Assembly: GCF_042647465.1 (NCBI RefSeq)
Contig: NZ_JBHRVN010000004.1
Length of the DNA stretch: 64,000 nucleotides
Direction: 5' to 3' (one strand)
DNA from: Wagnerdoeblera intermedia
GTDB taxonomy: Bacteria > Pseudomonadota > Alphaproteobacteria > Rhodobacterales > Rhodobacteraceae
Shown: positions 1-6,737 of the stretch, one piece after another
How positions within the stretch are numbered: the stretch's first letter is position 1
Layout: the number at the start of each line of letters is the position of its first letter
Made by a program: the position numbers and the translations under genes
The notes under the pieces: model-generated
The model's database searches: none
What the model was told of the DNA's origin: nothing
Seen by the model: the letters and a program-made list of their open reading frames with translations, nothing else

Positions 1-39
1 TCACTTCGGCCGTTGTTGGCTCCTGATGTGCTGAAATGC

Positions 40-72
40 AAAACGCCCGAGGCAGGATCTCTGCTTCGGGCG
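40..72 (-). terminator. hairpin, probable leftward terminator
   Basis: Inverted repeat CGCCCGA (44-50) / TCGGGCG (66-72), extended inward by GCAG (52-55) / CTGC (61-64). On the minus strand it is followed by TTTT (43-40). The flanks 1-39 and 73-241 hold no gene I can support. Confidence 0.4.
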
Positions 73-241
73 CTTGTAGTGCTGCGTTACATGTACCCTG
101 GGGAGCTACAAGCTCTGCTCGTACGAGGCTGTAGCCGTGTATCGTCTCAGACTTAGCGGCTAAATTTGTCCGAGCAGACGATCTTCGTAGGGACTGGTCC
201 TCACCTGTGTTAGGGCTGCCAGTTCTCAACAGGATGACTTA

Positions 242-511
242 ATGTTTCAATCACAGTATTTGTACATCGATCTACCGGGATTTGATGAGCCTCAGGAATG
301 CTCAGTAGAGCTGAACCAGGGATCTCCAGCCGGCTGGCACTGCTTGTCGGTGAAAAATCGGACACCCAGCGAGTTTTCTGCCTCTTGGATCGGCCAAGGT
401 GCGGCCATGAAGGGCTCGATCAACGGCGACTTTACTATCATGGACGGCACTACGCTCCGTGATGATGAAGCACTCCGCGTTCTTGTAAGGCCCTCTGTGC
501 GAGCTTCTTGA
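242..511 (+). CDS. hypothetical prophage protein, 89 aa
   Basis: An ATG-started frame with an AGGA element about 8 bases upstream. The product is soluble and acidic, with no signal peptide and no motif I recognise. It stands alone on the plus strand near the window edge, so its transcription unit is unclear. A minus-strand frame overlaps its end but has poorer composition. It may be a prophage cargo gene, but nothing in the sequence shows a function. Confidence 0.5.
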   Translation: MFQSQYLYIDLPGFDEPQECSVELNQGSPAGWHCLSVKNRTPSEFSASWIGQGAAMKGSINGDFTIMDGTTLRDDEALRVLVRPSVRAS

Positions 512-681
512 GCCGTGGATTGATACCTATGGCTGCGGTCCGACTTGAAACCGGCCAGAGCTGGCCGAAATTCTTTTCGGACCCCGTCACGGCGCAGCCA
601 ATTACAAGGCTATCACTGAACTTATAAAGGTATAGCGTCCCAAGTGGGCCAAGTATCGGCCCGCTTTGTAAGGATATCATC

Positions 682-816
682 ATGGCTAAGGGCATGGCGA
701 AACGCGGACGTGACGAAAAGAAGCCGAAGAAGGTCGTTCCCAAGACCAATGCTTCAGCACCGAGCCTGAAGAACCTGGTCGCCGCGACCCCGGCGCTCCA
801 AATCAAGACCCGGTAA
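682..816 (+). CDS. small basic lysine-rich protein, 44 aa
   Basis: The ATG at 682 is preceded by AGGA (671-674) at good spacing. The 44-residue product starts MAKGMAKRGRDEKKPKK and is strongly basic in its first half. It resembles the short MAKGQ-type lysine-rich proteins seen in many alphaproteobacteria, whose role is unknown to me. A strong hairpin terminator follows about 70 bases downstream, which supports a real short transcript. Confidence 0.5.
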   Translation: MAKGMAKRGRDEKKPKKVVPKTNASAPSLKNLVAATPALQIKTR

Positions 817-888
817 CATTGAGCGGCGGCTTCCTGAGAGGGCTCACAAAATGAGTTTCGGGCCGCCTCAATGCCTGCAAATATAAAA

Positions 889-919
889 GCGCCCGAGGAA
901 TTCCGCGGGCGCATTTTTT
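889..919 (+). terminator. rho-independent terminator
   Basis: Stem GCGCCCG (889-895) / CGGGCGC (906-912), 10-base loop, then six T (914-919). It closes the plus-strand small gene. The A/T-rich left flank would let it also stop the minus-strand gene that ends at 993. Confidence 0.75.
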
Positions 920-992
920 ATCACCAGATTTCGGACCTTTCATGGTCGCGCCTCTGGCGATTGTTCATTTCTGGCACCTTTCGGCGATCCTG

Positions 993-1511
993 TCAACTGA
1001 TCGCGTCGAGGCCAATCCGAAGCCGCTGCATGTGGCGCTCCCTCTGCGCCGGGTTCCCGTGCCAGACGGGCTGATCCTCCAGCACTACGCGCTGCATCAC
1101 GGGCTTGCTGGCGGCAGGCACCTCAGCCCATGCTTCCCGGAATTGTTCGCGGGCGTCCACCTTCGCCGCTAGTGGATCAAAGCCGTCAGTTGCCTTACCT
1201 CCGAAGATTGCCGCCAGCGGGTCGCGGTCCGGATAACCCTCAGCGGCGCGGGCCAAGCGCTCGGCAGCGAGAAGCTGGGTCTCAGTCAGGTCACCCTTCC
1301 GGGCATAGAGCTGCACCCAGGTCTGTCGGCGCTTGCGCTTGCCGCCAGTCAGAACCTCCCTGCCCGTCTCCTTGTCCTCGGCCGTGGCAGGCTCAACCCG
1401 CAGCCGGATCTGGTTTGCCGGCCCCTCGGCGCCACGGTCCCACTGCGGGAGCGTGATCGGGGCGACCTTCGCCTTTCGGCCTTTGCGTGTATGGAACGTC
1501 ATAGCGTTCAT
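993..1511 (-). CDS. hypothetical prophage protein, 172 aa
   Basis: A soluble basic protein. Residues 1-20 are rich in Lys/Arg, and a Lys/Arg patch (GGKRKRRQTW) lies near residue 60. A helical region rich in Ala/Arg follows (LLAAERLARAAEGYP). The first ATG and a second in-frame ATG three codons on are both possible starts. I do not recognise the family; the basic character would suit nucleic acid binding, but that is inference. The terminator at 889-919 lies just beyond its stop codon. Confidence 0.6.
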   Translation of the reverse strand: MNAMTFHTRKGRKAKVAPITLPQWDRGAEGPANQIRLRVEPATAEDKETGREVLTGGKRKRRQTWVQLYARKGDLTETQLLAAERLARAAEGYPDRDPLAAIFGGKATDGFDPLAAKVDAREQFREAWAEVPAASKPVMQRVVLEDQPVWHGNPAQRERHMQRLRIGLDAIS

Positions 1512-1625
1512 GTCTCACTGTCCTGATGGTGTTTTTATGGGCGGGCCTTAGTGGCCCTGCTCCTGAATTCAGCTTGATGCATGAGGCCTGAAGTGCGACA
1601 CCTTTGGGGAAGGCATTGAAAACAG

Positions 1626-1940
1626 GTGCATCTTTTGAAGCGTCGCAATTTGGTCGTCATTAAATACATCGCGGCAGTGTTCTTCGCGTACATCGCAGCA
1701 GCTGTAGTGGCCGAGGCTCCGATATTTGGGCTGTTCACCATCCCGACAATATCCTGGCCGACTGTGTTCGAGGTAATTGCGTGGCTCTTCTTCGGTCTGA
1801 TGGTTTTTGCCCCGTATTTGTTTGCGGATGAAATCGAAGGGAAGGATCGCAAATGGGGGGGCTTGCTGCTTCTTATGGGCAAGATCCTCTCATTCATCTT
1901 CGGTGGCGTTTATGTATTCGCGCTGATCTTCCGCTTGTGA
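1626..1940 (+). CDS. small membrane protein, 104 aa, three predicted TM helices
   Basis: A GTG-started frame, with an in-frame TTG at 1635 as the alternative start. The product has three clear hydrophobic segments at about residues 9-37, 46-68 and 77-103, separated by short charged loops (FADEIEGKDRKWGG). It is a plus-strand gene in a block of minus-strand phage genes, which suits an independently expressed lysogenic accessory gene. Membrane proteins of this kind in prophages can act in superinfection exclusion, but nothing here shows that. Its last 31 bases overlap a small minus-strand frame. Confidence 0.6.
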   Translation: MHLLKRRNLVVIKYIAAVFFAYIAAAVVAEAPIFGLFTIPTISWPTVFEVIAWLFFGLMVFAPYLFADEIEGKDRKWGGLLLLMGKILSFIFGGVYVFALIFRL

Positions 1941-2050
1941 GGGGATCTGCTGTTCTGAGCAGCGCAGGTATTGCCACCACAGGGCCACCTGCCGCGCCTG
2001 GGTTTATCGGATACCCAGTCGAAGCGGATATCTTCCGGCTTGCACCACAT
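1910..2050 (-). CDS. possible small protein, 46 aa
   Basis: Its ATG shares the A of the preceding gene's stop codon (TGATG at 2052-2048), a normal coupling arrangement in this operon. The sequence starts MWCKPEDIRFDWVSDKPRRG and contains three cysteines. It would be the last gene of the leftward operon. No family is recognised. It overlaps the convergent membrane-protein gene at 1910-1940. Confidence 0.4.
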   Translation of the reverse strand: MWCKPEDIRFDWVSDKPRRGRWPCGGNTCAAQNSRSPHKRKISANT

Positions 2051-2844
2051 CACACGCCCACCTGCTGTTCGGTGCGGTGATCGTGCGGGCTGCCATCCTG
2101 CACCCGCAATCGCAGCACCGCGAGATCCATCTCAGCCCTCTCGGCGCACTTGCGAACGCAAATCTCCATATTCCCCAATTCGTAAGCCTCCTTGCCAAGG
2201 CGCTCATATTCGGCCCGCAGTTCAGCCAACCTGCGCTCCGCTCGTTCGGCGCGGGCGACTGCTTGACGCTCACGCTGAATGAGGACCAAGCCTTCCCGAG
2301 GACTGAGATCACGGATCAGGCCCATCACAGCCCAGACGTCCGGGCATTTCTGGCGGTCGATGTCGCGCAGCAGACGCAGAAGCGCGCTGACGATAATCTC
2401 GTCCTGCGCCGCGGTCTCTGCCTTCCGCCCTTCCTGGAACCCTGCCTCAAAAGCCTCGCCCTGATCCTCAAAGCGCACCAGAGGCACAGGAGGTACGGTA
2501 TTCCCAACCCCAGGTAGATTTTCGGAAACCTCCCTCCCGGACTGCGCGTTTGTCACGTGGGCGCGCACGGAGCCGGGAGCGCTAAGGTTCCTTTTGAGTG
2601 CGAATGTGTTTTCATTACGAGTAGCGTGGCTCTCGTGTGCACCCACCCCAGAAAGTTCTGGCGCGATTGATGCGCCGTCAGGTACTCTCTGTGCTGGCAC
2701 GGGACCAGGAACAATCTGCATTGGGATCGTGGGCGCGGGAGGATGCAGATCGTTAATGGCTACCCGTGCCGCCCACGCCGGGGCCTTGCCTGCCGGGCCG
2801 TGGTAGCTGCAGTGGCCGTTGTGGATGGTGACGTTGTCGCTCAT
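2050..2844 (-). CDS. hypothetical prophage protein with C-terminal coiled coil, 264 aa
   Basis: The start is placed at the internal MSDNVTIHNGHC methionine, because the upstream gene stops at 2841 (ATGA overlap). The N-terminal half is Pro/Ala-rich and probably disordered. Around residues 120-145 is a segment (ALLRLLRDIDRQ...VWAVMGLIRDL) followed by a long charged helix (ERQAVARAERAERRLAELRAEYERLGKEAYEL) typical of a coiled coil. The N-terminus carries a Cys/His cluster (HNGHCSYHGP). Function unknown; the position is in the leftward operon after the replication genes. Confidence 0.65.
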   Translation of the reverse strand: MSDNVTIHNGHCSYHGPAGKAPAWAARVAINDLHPPAPTIPMQIVPGPVPAQRVPDGASIAPELSGVGAHESHATRNENTFALKRNLSAPGSVRAHVTNAQSGREVSENLPGVGNTVPPVPLVRFEDQGEAFEAGFQEGRKAETAAQDEIIVSALLRLLRDIDRQKCPDVWAVMGLIRDLSPREGLVLIQRERQAVARAERAERRLAELRAEYERLGKEAYELGNMEICVRKCAERAEMDLAVLRLRVQDGSPHDHRTEQQVGV

Positions 2845-2972
2845 TTGCGGCCCTCCTTCGGCAGGGTCTGGGTGCGGCACTTGGTGCAGCGGAGGAACGA
2901 TGCCTGGCCGCGGCGGATCATGCGGAAATCGTGGTCGCAGATGCCGAGCCAGCGTTTGAGGCGTTTGATCAT
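2841..2972 (-). CDS. small zinc-ribbon-like protein, 43 aa
   Basis: The ATG lies in the stop region of the upstream DUF3310 gene (overlap 2969-2972). The sequence has one Cys/His pair (CDHDF) and a second pair (CTKC) about 18 residues apart, the spacing of a small zinc ribbon. The rest is basic (MIKRLKRWLG). Such mini zinc proteins are common in phage replication operons; the role is unknown. Confidence 0.6.
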   Translation of the reverse strand: MIKRLKRWLGICDHDFRMIRRGQASFLRCTKCRTQTLPKEGRK

Positions 2973-3181
2973 GCGGTGGCCCCTTTCCTGCGGGCGATTT
3001 CGCGCTGGATGTACCAAGCGGCTTTTTCCAGATCCTCGATGGCGTCGTTCTTCAGATCTGCGCGCCAGATGTATTTCATCGCGTTCCCGAGGCAGAAGTT
3101 CATGTGCTCGGTGATCTGGATGCACTCGACGCCGGAGGGGTGAGAGCGGTAGTGCGGCGGGTGGTTGACCGGATCGCTCAT
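2969..3181 (-). CDS. DUF3310 family phage protein, 70 aa
   Basis: It shows the family hallmarks in order: the opening DPVNHPPHYRSHPSGVECIQ, then a central NFCLGNAMKYIWRADLK stretch and a closing EDLEKAAWYIQREI helix. DUF3310 proteins occur in many phages next to replication genes; their biochemical role is not established. Length is normal for a minimal member. It overlaps both neighbours by four bases, so it is translationally coupled in the leftward operon. Confidence 0.85.
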   Translation of the reverse strand: MSDPVNHPPHYRSHPSGVECIQITEHMNFCLGNAMKYIWRADLKNDAIEDLEKAAWYIQREIARRKGATA

Positions 3182-3519
3182 GCGTCCTCCAGAGCAGGGC
3201 TGCGGTCCATGACCAGCCCGAGGTTGCGGTAGATCTTCGAACGGCTGGTGCTGATCAGATCGCTGCGGAGAAAAGCCTCGATGCGGTCGATGCTCGGGAC
3301 CACACCTGCGAGATTGCAGACCTCGTGCCAGTCAGCGCGGCGGAAGTAGCTCAGCTGAGCCAGCGTCACGACCTCCCGGCGCTCCGGCTTGGCGCGGGCG
3401 ATTTCACCAGCGGCATCGGCCAGCGCGTGGGCGGCCACCGCGCGCCACAGCTGGCGGGCAGCGGAGCCGTGCACCGCGGTGATCGAGATGCTCTCGAAGT
3501 GGTGGCTCATGTCGCTCAT
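3178..3519 (-). CDS. hypothetical prophage protein, 113 aa
   Basis: A soluble mixed alpha/beta protein with an Ala-rich helix near residues 20-42 and a C-terminal stretch (FLRSDLISTSRSKIYRNLGLVMDRSP). No motif is recognised. It overlaps the upstream and downstream genes by four bases each, so it belongs to the leftward replication operon. Confidence 0.6.
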   Translation of the reverse strand: MSDMSHHFESISITAVHGSAARQLWRAVAAHALADAAGEIARAKPERREVVTLAQLSYFRRADWHEVCNLAGVVPSIDRIEAFLRSDLISTSRSKIYRNLGLVMDRSPALEDA

Positions 3520-3992
3520 GCTTCACCTCCGATGCGTTTCAGGCCGAGGCTGGCGACGACCGCAGCGCGGCGGGCGCGTTCTTCCTCGGTGATTTCCAGC
3601 CGGCGCTCGGGTTCAGGATCACGCGGCTTCGGTAGGGCTGCGACCTTGAGGCGGCGGGCTTCGAGGATCTGCGCAACCACATGGCCCTCGTTCGGCATCC
3701 GGTTCGGCTCCTTGAGGATATGAGCCCGGCAGGCAGCCCGGATCTCCTCGATCGGATAGTCCTGCAGCGCGTCCATCCAGTCGATCATCAGCCGGTCATG
3801 GGCGGCGCTGCCCCGGTCACGCTCCCAGCCGAAGCGGTCCAGCTTCTTAGCCAGAACCTCCAGCTCGACCGCGACCACGGCCCGATGCTTAGCCAAGTCC
3901 GGCGAGGCGAGCGATTTGCTCAAGGGCAGGGTCAGGCCGGTGCGCGAATCCTGCGGGAACTGCGGAGCGATGTTGCGAACTGCGATTGTCAT
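3516..3992 (-). CDS. putative phage replication accessory protein (helicase-loader-like), 158 aa
   Basis: The start at 3992 is supported by a strong GGAGG six to seven bases upstream on the minus strand. The middle of the protein (MIDWMDALQDYPIEEIRAACRAHILKEPNRMPNEGHVVAQI) resembles proteins that follow DUF1376 replication initiators in alphaproteobacterial prophages, where a helicase-loading role is often proposed. The C-terminus is highly charged. It overlaps the upstream DUF1376 gene by 104 bases in another frame, which is long even for a phage. The helicase-loader role is inference from gene order. Confidence 0.55.
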   Translation of the reverse strand: MTIAVRNIAPQFPQDSRTGLTLPLSKSLASPDLAKHRAVVAVELEVLAKKLDRFGWERDRGSAAHDRLMIDWMDALQDYPIEEIRAACRAHILKEPNRMPNEGHVVAQILEARRLKVAALPKPRDPEPERRLEITEEERARRAAVVASLGLKRIGGEA

Positions 3993-4704
3993 AATTGCCC
4001 TCCATCAGGCGGGTGAAAGACTTGGCTTGTGTGATGAAGTCGAAGCTGGCGAAGAATGGGCCTTCTCGGCCGGGGCGGCGTCCGCAGAGGAAGTCCGAGG
4101 CCTCAGCCCGCTCGATGGCGTGGCGCCAGCCTTCCAGCCCACCGGCTTCCTTCATCCGGGCCTTGAGTGCTGCGAAGCGGGCCTTGTTCATGCGCTGAAC
4201 CTGAGACCACCCGGCGCGGGCTGCTGCATCGTTGTAGATCGCCACTGCCGCCGCGCTGTCGTCCGTCACCGGAAGAGGAGAAGCTTTAGCTTCTTCTCTG
4301 ATATCTGGTTCTGATATCTGACTATGCTTAAGCTCGGCTGTAGCAATTGCTTCCCGTGCATTGATGTTTTTCAATGCGTTAGCAGTTCCGCCCTTCTTCC
4401 CGGCGGTCTTCCGTTCCTGCGATATCGAAACCGCTTTTTGATGCTCTTTCGTCAGTCGGGCGTTGGTCATCACCTCGCCCTCGATCGCGAAAAACTCGCT
4501 GATCTCTGCCCAGATTTGCGGCCAGCGCTTCGGGCTGACGCGGCAGACGCGAGCCAGCTTCGCCGGGTCGTTCGGCAGGCTTGCGCCGTTGCGCCACATC
4601 GTCATGAGCAGGAGCAGGTATGCCCCGTGCTGCTCGGTGGTGAGGTGCAGGGTGTCGGCCAGATAGTCACCGACATAGAGCTGCATGAAGGGTGCGCTGC
4701 TCAT
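3889..4704 (-). CDS. DUF1376 phage replication protein, 271 aa
   Basis: The N-terminus (FMQLYVGDYLADTLHLTTEQ, then GAYLLLLMTMWRNGASLP) is the DUF1376 signature, a winged-helix-like domain found at the start of phage replication initiators. It is followed by a Lys/Gly linker (ERKTAGKKGGTAN) and a C-terminal domain containing FDFITQAKSFTRLMEGNY, typical of the same proteins. The start is taken at MSSAPF because it makes an ATGA overlap (4701-4704) with the HNH gene. It probably recruits the host replisome to the phage origin; no origin repeats are obvious inside it. Confidence 0.8.
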   Translation of the reverse strand: MSSAPFMQLYVGDYLADTLHLTTEQHGAYLLLLMTMWRNGASLPNDPAKLARVCRVSPKRWPQIWAEISEFFAIEGEVMTNARLTKEHQKAVSISQERKTAGKKGGTANALKNINAREAIATAELKHSQISEPDIREEAKASPLPVTDDSAAAVAIYNDAAARAGWSQVQRMNKARFAALKARMKEAGGLEGWRHAIERAEASDFLCGRRPGREGPFFASFDFITQAKSFTRLMEGNYDNRSSQHRSAVPAGFAHRPDPALEQIARLAGLG

Positions 4705-5216
4705 TGCTGCACCTCTTCTCGCCATGCAACGAACTCATCATAAGGCTTGGTGCCTTTAGAGCAGTTGCACGACTTGCAAGCGGTCAGCAGGTTATCGGGT
4801 TCATGCGACCCACCATCGCGCTCTGGGATGATATGATCGATGGTGAGCTGACGATCGCTGCCGCAGTAATGGCAGCGGTTTCCGTCTCGCTCAAAGATCA
4901 TAAGGCGCAGGCTTTTGCTGATCTTGGTCTTTCTGTAGCCCGTCTGATAGGAGGCTGCGCTCGACCGCTCATGCAGCTCAACGAACCGCCAGATGTCAGG
5001 CTGGATGTATGAGCCATCCCCGCACGAGATGAGCATTCCAGTCTGCACATGTTTTTCGAGAATGGGCCCAGCATCAGCCTCATCGCAGCCCAGCCAGTAC
5101 GCTGCCCCACGAGCCGAAACAGTGCCGTTACAATCGCCAGCGGCGATGAAAATCAGTCGAGCTTCACCTTTATAGACCCTGTTCTGAAGGGCATAGGACA
5201 TTGCCGCCATACTCAT
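4701..5216 (-). CDS. HNH endonuclease, 171 aa
   Basis: The C-terminal half holds a complete HNH motif: CHYCG, then LTIDHIIPERDGGSHEPDNL, then CKSCNCSKG. That is the pair of zinc-binding CxxC knuckles around the catalytic DH. The N-terminal half (residues 10-85) looks like a winged-helix domain (GTVSARGAAYWLGCDEADAGPI), so it may bind a specific DNA site. It lies in the replication operon with four-base overlaps on both sides. It could be a homing-type or phage DNA-processing nuclease. Confidence 0.8.
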   Translation of the reverse strand: MSMAAMSYALQNRVYKGEARLIFIAAGDCNGTVSARGAAYWLGCDEADAGPILEKHVQTGMLISCGDGSYIQPDIWRFVELHERSSAASYQTGYRKTKISKSLRLMIFERDGNRCHYCGSDRQLTIDHIIPERDGGSHEPDNLLTACKSCNCSKGTKPYDEFVAWREEVQQ

Positions 5217-5608
5217 GGGAAAACCTCCCCTTGTTGCTCAGTCTCTTTGGTCGGGATGCCCCACTCAGCCAGCTTGGCGCGCACGTCCTCGATGCTCTTA
5301 ACCACCGCAACGCGGTAGCCGAGGCGCGAGAGTTCGGCGTGAACAAACTTCTGCTCAGGGGTGGCGTAGTTGCCCTTAGCCTTCACTTCGAAGAACAGGG
5401 GGCCGTGGAAGGTGAAAGCCACGAGGTCGGGAAAGCCCACGGCCATGCCGAGGTGCTTGTGCTTGGCGATCTGGCGGGCAACTGCGGCGCCGGCCATGCC
5501 AAACTCATTCGGGCTGTGGTGGATCACCGGATTGCCGAACAGGACGCTCCGAAGGAAGCCCAGCACGGCAAGGTGAACCTTACGCTCAGGTGACTGGCGC
5601 GCGGTCAT
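5213..5608 (-). CDS. VRR-NUC domain nuclease, 131 aa
   Basis: The start is taken at MTARQSPERK. The fold signature is visible: a GFPDLVAFTFHGPLFFEVKAKG stretch with the PD-(D/E)XK residues (D of PDL, E and K of EVKAK), then TPEQKFVHAELSRLGYRVAVVKS. VRR-NUC domains act as structure-specific or Holliday-junction nucleases and are often stand-alone in phages. It sits in the replication operon and probably processes replication or recombination intermediates. The upstream frame ends one base before this start. Confidence 0.8.
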   Translation of the reverse strand: MTARQSPERKVHLAVLGFLRSVLFGNPVIHHSPNEFGMAGAAVARQIAKHKHLGMAVGFPDLVAFTFHGPLFFEVKAKGNYATPEQKFVHAELSRLGYRVAVVKSIEDVRAKLAEWGIPTKETEQQGEVFP

Positions 5609-5609
5609 A

Positions 5610-5852
5610 TCAACGAACCCTGCCGAGGATCTGGTGACGGTCGAGATACCGGGCCACCAGATCGGGATTGCGATTGCACTGGCGCTCGGCCCGACGTCCC
5701 AGATCGACGGTCGGACCAAAGCTGTTCGACAGCGTCGACGTGGGCGAGACAGGCCCAGACATAGCCGCGCTGCTTTTGCTCTGAGAGCAGTCCGGGCAGC
5801 CGATAACCACGGCAGCCAGGCGCTTGGCAAATCCGGCAGGGGCCCAATTCAC
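5610..5852 (-). CDS. small Cys-rich protein, reading frame probably shifted
   Basis: The GTG at 5852 overlaps the Cro-like stop (GTGA) and has GGAG six bases upstream, so translation should start here. In this frame the ends look natural (C-terminus DLGRRAERQCNRNPDLVARY) but the middle does not. The adjacent frame (5605-5847) gives a convincing zinc-type middle (CRICQAPGCRGYRLPG, then YVWACLAHVDAVEQ). Two compensating single-base shifts, near 5843 and near 5715, would join them into one roughly 80-residue protein. This may be gene decay or base-call error. Confidence 0.4.
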   Translation of the reverse strand: MNWAPAGFAKRLAAVVIGCPDCSQSKSSAAMSGPVSPTSTLSNSFGPTVDLGRRAERQCNRNPDLVARYLDRHQILGRVR

Positions 5853-6106
5853 GATCTGCTCCGGCTGGATCGGCCTTGAATTTTTCGCGCTGAGTTCACA
5901 TTTGGTGAATTAGAAGCGCGCATTTTGAATAGACCCGGGGGGCAATCCTGCCCCGCAGCATCTGCAAGAGATTTAACGGCGAGATACCACGACGAGGGAA
6001 ACCATCCCCGAACCACGGCATTGCTGACAGCCGTTTGACCAACGCCGAGAGCGTCTGCCATTTTTTTCCGCCCGAGGGCGTCTGCAAGATTGGATGCGGT
6101 TACCAT
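5849..6106 (-). CDS. Cro-like helix-turn-helix regulator, 85 aa
   Basis: A short HTH protein: a helix pair around KKMADALGVGQTAVSNAVVRGWFPSSW (residues 14-40) fits the Cro/YdaS class of small phage regulators. It is the first gene of the leftward replication operon and is divergent from the CI-like repressor, the classic immunity-switch layout. Its promoter (6114-6142) contains an operator-like palindrome in the spacer. Another operator-like 15-mer (5895-5909) lies inside the 3' part of this gene. Confidence 0.75.
   Translation of the reverse strand: MVTASNLADALGRKKMADALGVGQTAVSNAVVRGWFPSSWYLAVKSLADAAGQDCPPGLFKMRASNSPNVNSARKIQGRSSRSRS
5895..5909. promoter_or_regulatory. operator-like 15-mer inside the Cro-like gene
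   Basis: TTCACATTTGGTGAA, matching the pattern TYCACA-N3-KGTGRA shared by five other sites in this immunity region. Confidence 0.55.
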
Positions 6107-6113
6107 GAGAGAG

Positions 6114-6142
6114 TATTATCCACACAATGTGGATTTCATCAA
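6114..6142 (-). promoter_or_regulatory. leftward lytic promoter with operator in the spacer
   Basis: On the minus strand: -35 TTGATG (6142-6137), a 17-base spacer, -10 ATAATA (6119-6114). The spacer holds the perfect palindrome TCCACACAATGTGGA (6119-6133), so a bound repressor would block RNA polymerase. It lies just upstream of the Cro-like start at 6106. Confidence 0.7.
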
Positions 6143-6143
6143 G

Positions 6144-6158
6144 TCCACAAATGGTGGC
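6144..6158. promoter_or_regulatory. operator-like 15-mer
   Basis: TCCACAAATGGTGGC, one arm degenerate. Its centre is 25 bases from the site at 6119-6133. Confidence 0.5.
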
Positions 6159-6169
6159 TTGCTGAATAT

Positions 6170-6184
6170 TTCACAATTTGTGAA
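6170..6184. promoter_or_regulatory. operator-like 15-mer next to the repressor start
   Basis: TTCACAATTTGTGAA, a perfect palindrome, 26 bases from the previous site and ending 10 bases before the repressor ATG. TTGCTG (6159-6164) and GAATTT (6182-6187) would form a weak promoter around it. With no Shine-Dalgarno before the ATG at 6195, the repressor message may be leaderless, as lambda cI is from PRM (inference). Confidence 0.55.
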
Positions 6185-6194
6185 TTTATGCGGT

Positions 6195-6452
6195 ATGGCA
6201 GACGTACCGCTTTATATCGAAATAGGCCAGCGCCTCGAAGCAATTCGGGAAGCGTTCTCTGATCTGAACCAAAAAGAATGGGCGGATCGGCACGGATTCG
6301 GCACCTCCACCTATAATAACTGGGTGAAGGGTATCCGGCGTATCCCGGTGGAGAGCGCCGAGAAGCTCTGCGACCTCTATGGCCTGGATCTCGATTTTAT
6401 ATATCGCGGCAAGAGAGACGGACTGTCCGAAAACGCGCGGAAAGTGCTCTGA
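6195..6452 (+). CDS. CI-like XRE-family repressor, 85 aa
   Basis: The start is placed at MADVPLYIEIGQRL, because longer upstream frames would run through the operators and the divergent gene. An XRE-type helix-turn-helix spans about residues 25-60 (LNQKEWADRHGFGTSTYNNWVKGIRRIPVE), followed by LCDLYGLDLDFIYRG. There is no C-terminal LexA-type peptidase domain, so RecA-stimulated self-cleavage is not expected and induction must work another way. It is divergent from the Cro-like gene across three operator-like sites. Confidence 0.8.
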   Translation: MADVPLYIEIGQRLEAIREAFSDLNQKEWADRHGFGTSTYNNWVKGIRRIPVESAEKLCDLYGLDLDFIYRGKRDGLSENARKVL

Positions 6453-6550
6453 TCACACCTGCCCATGTGCTTCACCACATGGTCCAGAGGGACGTCCAGC
6501 TCCTCCGCAATCTCGATCATGCGATCCAGACGACGATCAATTTCCTTCAT
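6377..6550 (-). CDS. possible SOS-expressed small protein, 57 aa, antisense to the repressor 3' end
   Basis: Frame starting MKEIDRRLDRMIEIAEELDV, with a purine-rich GGGGAA about seven bases upstream on the minus strand. It is highly charged and helical for about 35 residues. It is the first ATG frame with this quality downstream of the leftward promoter that carries a LexA-type box (6662-6693), and it overlaps the last 76 bases of the repressor gene. By position it could play the role of an SOS-induced antirepressor such as Tum of phage 186; the sequence itself does not show homology. Confidence 0.4.
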   Translation of the reverse strand: MKEIDRRLDRMIEIAEELDVPLDHVVKHMGRCDQSTFRAFSDSPSLLPRYIKSRSRP

Positions 6551-6661
6551 GCAAATTCCCCACGCTCTTGCGGCGCGCCCTGTTGAACATCAGTGCCTGT
6601 GCTCGGGAATCATGCGGCAGCTTGGCTGACGGTTCGGTATCACTGCCCGGCTCGATGTTGA

Positions 6662-6693
6662 GAACATAGCGGGAACAACCCGGGCTGTGTCAA
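6662..6693 (-). promoter_or_regulatory. leftward promoter with LexA-type SOS box
   Basis: Direct repeat GAAC-ATAGCGG-GAAC (6662-6676), the alphaproteobacterial LexA box GTTC-N7-GTTC read on the minus strand. A consensus -35 TTGACA lies at 6693-6688 and a -10 candidate (GCTATG, 17-base spacing) falls inside the box. LexA bound here would block the promoter until DNA damage. Confidence 0.7.
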
Positions 6694-6737
6694 CTAAAAC
6701 GAAACCTCAAGACCCCCTCCGCATGTCTCCATTATAA

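Noticed and set aside
1..153. Open plus-strand frame at the left edge as a gene end
   Set aside because: It runs through the terminator-like hairpin at 44-72 and has no recognisable protein pattern.
6090..6194. Upstream extension of the repressor frame
   Set aside because: It would translate the operators and overlap the divergent gene; the MADVPLY start fits the family better.
6377..6715. Other short leftward frames behind the SOS promoter (for example the frame ending LHEGN at about 6,540)
   Set aside because: They lack a start codon or a ribosome site in a suitable place; only the 57-codon frame was kept, with low confidence.
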